Shown piece by piece: positions 5,380-7,913 of a DNA stretch of 7,913 nt. The position numbers and the translations under genes were made by a program. The notes beneath the pieces were generated by a model that was not told the origin of the DNA, did not search any database, and worked only from the letters and a program-made list of their open reading frames with translations. Location of the stretch: positions 1-7,913 of the forward strand of contig JAOAPP010000143.1 in the NCBI GenBank assembly GCA_025462985.1, given 5' to 3'. The DNA is from Bryobacterales bacterium. Lineage in GTDB: Bacteria; Acidobacteriota; Terriglobia; Bryobacterales; Bryobacteraceae. Within the stretch, counting starts at the first letter, position 1. Every line of letters starts with the position of its first letter.

Positions 5380-7731
5380 ATGCCGGCCAGATTTGGAAAG
5401 TACGTGGTCGAGAGCGAGATAGGGCGCGGCGGTTTCGGCTGCGTGTACGCCGCGTTCGACGCGGACATGAACCGTCGGGTTGCAATCAAGGAACTCAACT
5501 CCGAATCCGATCCGGATCTGCTGAGCCGCTTCCATGCCGAGGCAGGCACGACCGCCAGCTTAACTCACAAAAACATCATTACGGTATACGACTACGCCCA
5601 GCAGAATGGACGGCCGTACCTGGTAATGGAGCTGCTGAAAGGCAAGACGCTGCTGGAGATCATCAGCTCCGGAAATACCCTGCCGCTGCTAGAGAAGCTG
5701 GAGATCATGTACCAGGTGGCGGAAGGCCTGATGTACGCCCACGCTCGCGGGGTCATTCATCGCGACATCAAACCGGGCAACATCATGGTTCTCCCTGACG
5801 GCGACGTAAAGATCATGGATTTCGGCATCGCCCGCCTGCTGGGGAACACAGGCGCCCGCAAGACACGGGAGGGCGATCTGATCGGAACCGTGCTGTACAT
5901 GGCGCCGGAGTGCTTCCGTAAGTACGAGACCGATGAACGGACGGACATCTTCGCCTACGGCGTGCTGTTCTATGAGTTTCTGACCGGAGAGCATCCGTTC
6001 AACGCGGAGAATGCGGTTGCGATCATGAACCGCATTATGACTGATGAGCCGGTGCCGGTGGGCGGCAAAGTGGTCGGATGTCCGCAATCGCTCGATCTGC
6101 TGATTCAGCGGCTGATGATGAAGGACCCGGAGACGCGCTTCGACGATATGGCCGATGTTCTCTTCGAAACCGAGCCGATCCTGCGGCAACTTCGCGGCCA
6201 GCGGGCGGACGCTCTGGCCACGGAGGTAGCGCGCCTGTTCGAGCAGGGTGAGATCGAAGGGCTGCAGCCGCGGGTCAAGCAGATCCTGACGCTGGATCCG
6301 GGACATACGCAGGGGCTGATCTGGCAGAACAAGATTCGGGAGCGAATGAACCGCAAGCGCGCGGAGAAGCTGCGGCAACAAGGGCTCGAGCACATGTCGG
6401 GATCGCGTTTCCGGGAGGCGGCGTTCTGCTTCGAGGGCGCGCTTCACCTTCATCCGAACAAGACGGAGATCGTGAAGCTGCTCCAAGATGCAAATGCGGA
6501 GCTGAGCCGGGTGAAACGGTCGGCACAGCTGGTCAGCGATGCACGAGCCGAGCGGCAGAGTGGGAACCTGGAGCGGGCATTTGCGTCGATTTCGGAGGCG
6601 ATCGAACTCGATCCGGCGAACCGCGAAGCGGCACAGCTGCGGGACAGTTTACAGCAGCAGATTCAAGAGCTGCAGATAACGGCGCGTTTGTCCGAGTGCC
6701 GCGATCTGGCACTCGAAGGCCGGTACGACGAGGCGACACGCGTGTTGGACTCGCTCGACCCCAATGTTCGGAATCGCACCGATATCACGACGGTGCGGAC
6801 GCAGATTCTTGAAGAGAAACAAGAGGCAGACCGTCAGAAGAGGCGCGCCCAGTTCAGGCAGGGGATGCAGACCGCAAGGCAGTTGCTTCGGGATCGCGAT
6901 TGGGAGCAGGCGGTCCGCGCGGCTGACCAGCTCTGCTCCCAGTTCCCCGATGAGCCCTCGGGCGGCGAGTTTCGAGAGGATGTTCGGCGGCAGTTTGGAT
7001 TAGTGCAACGGGCGGAGGCGCTGGCGTGCCTCAAGGAGTCTGTTCAGTCCTTTCTTCAGGGCAAGAGATTTGAGGAGGCGGCTCAGGCGATTGCCGAAGT
7101 ACGCGAGAGACTGGGGCTGGAGCCCACGCTGGAGCAACTCGCGGAGGTCGTGAGATGCGCGGCGGCGGAGCATCAGCGGAGCGTAGTGCTGCAGCGGGTC
7201 ATGCAGCGGACGGAAGAGCTGGTGGCAGAGGACAATCTCGAAGGGGCGCTGGAACTCCTCCGAAAGGCGATCGGGCGATTCGGGGAACAGGCTCCGTTCA
7301 GGGCCAGGGAAGTCGAGATTGCCGGCCGGCTGGAGGAGCGAGCGCGGGCAGACCTACGGTCCCGCGAGCGCGAGCGACAGCGCGTGGTCGAACCGCCCGC
7401 GCAGGAACGCAAAGTTGAGAAGGAACCGAAGAAGGCCCGATCGACAGAGGCGCCGAAACAGACCCGGAGCGAGGTCATCGCGGACGGCCGGGAGAAGGCG
7501 GCGGCACTGGCGCGTGCGGGAGACCTGTCGGCCGCGGTGGCCAAGCTCCAGGGACTCTCGAAGCGGTATCCAAATAGTTCCGAGATCAAACGAGACCTGT
7601 CGGCCGCCGTGAAGGAACTGGAGTATCGGCGCGAGCTCCAGAGACGAGGCGAACTGCCAGGTCAAAAGAAGGGCGGGGTCTCGGGAGTGGTTTCGCTGCT
7701 GAAAGGGTTTGTCAGCAAAGAGCGCAAGTGA
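5380..7731 (+). CDS. Large Hanks-type Ser/Thr kinase with about eight TPR-like repeats
   Basis: The protein has 783 residues. The kinase domain (about 8-270) is intact: GRGGFG (15-20), Lys37, Glu54, HRDIKPGN (127-134), DFG (147-149) and APE (175-177). It is followed by about eight helical hairpins with a period near 50 residues, beginning at about 277, 328, 382, 434, 492, 544, 604 and 698. Several keep a TPR-like signature such as GNLERAFASISEAIELDPAN (395-414). A charged linker (about 656-697) separates the last hairpin. The protein ends in a hydrophobic-basic tail (GGVSGVVSLLKGFVSKERK) that could be an amphipathic helix. There is no membrane helix. TPR arrays bind partner proteins, so the array probably selects substrates or assembles the module; this is inference. 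The start is ATG 5380, 4 nt after the previous stop, with a weak GGTGA upstream. GC rises to over 70% in hand-counted rows of the repeat region. It ends 1 nt before a tRNA-Leu fragment. Confidence 0.95.
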   Translation: MPARFGKYVVESEIGRGGFGCVYAAFDADMNRRVAIKELNSESDPDLLSRFHAEAGTTASLTHKNIITVYDYAQQNGRPYLVMELLKGKTLLEIISSGNTLPLLEKLEIMYQVAEGLMYAHARGVIHRDIKPGNIMVLPDGDVKIMDFGIARLLGNTGARKTREGDLIGTVLYMAPECFRKYETDERTDIFAYGVLFYEFLTGEHPFNAENAVAIMNRIMTDEPVPVGGKVVGCPQSLDLLIQRLMMKDPETRFDDMADVLFETEPILRQLRGQRADALATEVARLFEQGEIEGLQPRVKQILTLDPGHTQGLIWQNKIRERMNRKRAEKLRQQGLEHMSGSRFREAAFCFEGALHLHPNKTEIVKLLQDANAELSRVKRSAQLVSDARAERQSGNLERAFASISEAIELDPANREAAQLRDSLQQQIQELQITARLSECRDLALEGRYDEATRVLDSLDPNVRNRTDITTVRTQILEEKQEADRQKRRAQFRQGMQTARQLLRDRDWEQAVRAADQLCSQFPDEPSGGEFREDVRRQFGLVQRAEALACLKESVQSFLQGKRFEEAAQAIAEVRERLGLEPTLEQLAEVVRCAAAEHQRSVVLQRVMQRTEELVAEDNLEGALELLRKAIGRFGEQAPFRAREVEIAGRLEERARADLRSRERERQRVVEPPAQERKVEKEPKKARSTEAPKQTRSEVIADGREKAAALARAGDLSAAVAKLQGLSKRYPNSSEIKRDLSAAVKELEYRRELQRRGELPGQKKGGVSGVVSLLKGFVSKERK

Positions 7732-7732
7732 G

Positions 7733-7792
7733 TGGTGCGGATGAGAGGACTTGAACCTCCACGCCCTTGCGAGCGCTGGAAACCTAAATCCA
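7733..7792 (-). pseudogene. tRNA-Leu(UAG) 3' half without 5' half, candidate attachment-site scar
   Basis: Read on the - strand, the order from the 3' end is: encoded CCA (7733-7735), discriminator A (7736), acceptor 3' strand CATCCGC (7737-7743), T arm with loop TTCAAGT and a five-pair stem (7744-7760; the outermost pair is G-U), a long variable arm CGCTC-GCAA-GGGCG (7762-7775), typical of tRNA-Leu, and the anticodon region ATTTAGGTT with anticodon TAG (7784-7786). Four bases of the 5' anticodon stem (TGGA) remain, then similarity stops. No GCGGATG acceptor partner or D arm occurs anywhere to 7913. There is also one extra T next to the loop, so the fragment is not a working tRNA. Breakage in the anticodon stem with a retained 3' half is the pattern left by tyrosine-recombinase integration at tRNA genes. 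On that model the element lies at higher coordinates and the kinase operon is on the chromosomal flank. A decayed tRNA copy is the alternative. Confidence 0.75.
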
Positions 7793-7913
7793 TTCTTTGG
7801 ACCGGCGAGGATCACGTGAGGCCGGTATTCCGGGTCTTCTTCGTCGAGAGAAGAGTCCAAACAACAGTCGACAACGTACCAAACTACGGAGAACCTACGG
7901 ACTTTGATCTTCT
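7793..7913. other. Right-edge segment without a recognisable gene, two inverted repeats
   Basis: No coding region can be supported. One - strand frame stays open from the edge across the tRNA fragment into the kinase gene, but its product has no recognisable features and overlaps real features. Two inverted repeats are visible: ACCGGC (7801-7806) with GCCGGT (7821-7826) around the palindrome TCACGTGA (7812-7819), and GGGTCTTCT (7832-7840) with AGAAGA plus TCC (7849-7858, one bulged G). Neither is followed by a T run, so neither is a convincing terminator. GC of the last 53 bases is about 45% by hand count, well below the kinase gene just before it. Confidence 0.35.

Noticed and set aside
7520..7611. 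A 16-base exact direct repeat, GAGACCTGTCGGCCGC, at 7520 and 7592
   Set aside because: The copies are 72 bases apart, in frame, and encode DLSAAV in two neighbouring helices of the repeat domain. This is ordinary internal similarity within a GC-rich gene.
7801..7858. Two inverted repeats after the operon as transcription terminators
   Set aside because: Neither has a following T run on either strand; the stems are short or bulged, so they are only noted.
7354..7913. A - strand reading frame running from the right edge across the tRNA fragment into the kinase gene
   Set aside because: It overlaps the tRNA remnant and the certain kinase gene. Its product shows no recognisable motif, and the long opening is expected opposite a GC-rich gene.
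7733..7913. A tRNA-Leu gene interrupted by a group I intron in the anticodon loop
   Set aside because: Known tRNA-Leu group I introns interrupt the anticodon itself, but here tRNA similarity continues back through the loop into the 5' stem before it stops. No intron core can be shown in 120 bases. Sequence further right could reopen this.
1..7913. CRISPR arrays, insertion sequences or toxin-antitoxin genes
   Set aside because: No regularly spaced repeats, transposase motifs or small paired genes were seen on either strand.

Overview
The window is almost entirely coding on the + strand. It holds six tightly spaced genes (spacings 9, 25, 8, -4 and 4 nt) that read as one transcription unit devoted to Ser/Thr phospho-signalling. 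The abundance of Hanks-type kinases with C-terminal TPR-like repeats, plus an FHA protein and a PP2C phosphatase, together with moderately high GC, fits Acidobacteriota (Solibacter/Bryobacter-like). Myxococcota or Planctomycetota cannot be excluded. The taxonomic call is inference only.

Layout, left to right: (1) positions 1-975 hold the 3' part of an unrecognised beta-rich protein gene whose frame is open to the left edge. (2) 985-2193 encodes a membrane-anchored pseudokinase that has lost the lysine, the catalytic aspartate, the metal-binding aspartate and the catalytic-loop asparagine. (3) 2219-3364 encodes a single-pass membrane FHA protein with coiled-coil and TPR-like segments. (4) 3373-4194 encodes a PP2C phosphatase with all metal residues, started by TTG. 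(5) 4191-5375 encodes an active-looking soluble Ser/Thr kinase that overlaps the phosphatase by ATGA. (6) 5380-7731 encodes a 783-residue kinase followed by about eight TPR-like helical hairpins. One base after its stop, 7733-7792 on the - strand is the 3' half of a tRNA-Leu (anticodon UAG) with no 5' half. It is probably an attachment-site scar of an integrated element. The last 121 bases hold no gene I can support.

Working model (inference): the two intact kinases write phospho-threonine, the PP2C removes it, the FHA protein reads it, and the pseudokinase is a scaffold or substrate. The pseudokinase and the FHA protein are both predicted single-pass membrane proteins. Their linkers before the membrane share an identical seven-residue motif, PSFATGA, encoded with different codons, so it may be a common phosphosite or docking site. 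This resembles in logic the mycobacterial MviN-pseudokinase/FhaA/PknB complex and the PpkA-Fha-PppA switch of type VI secretion, but no secretion or cell-wall gene is visible here and the output is unknown.
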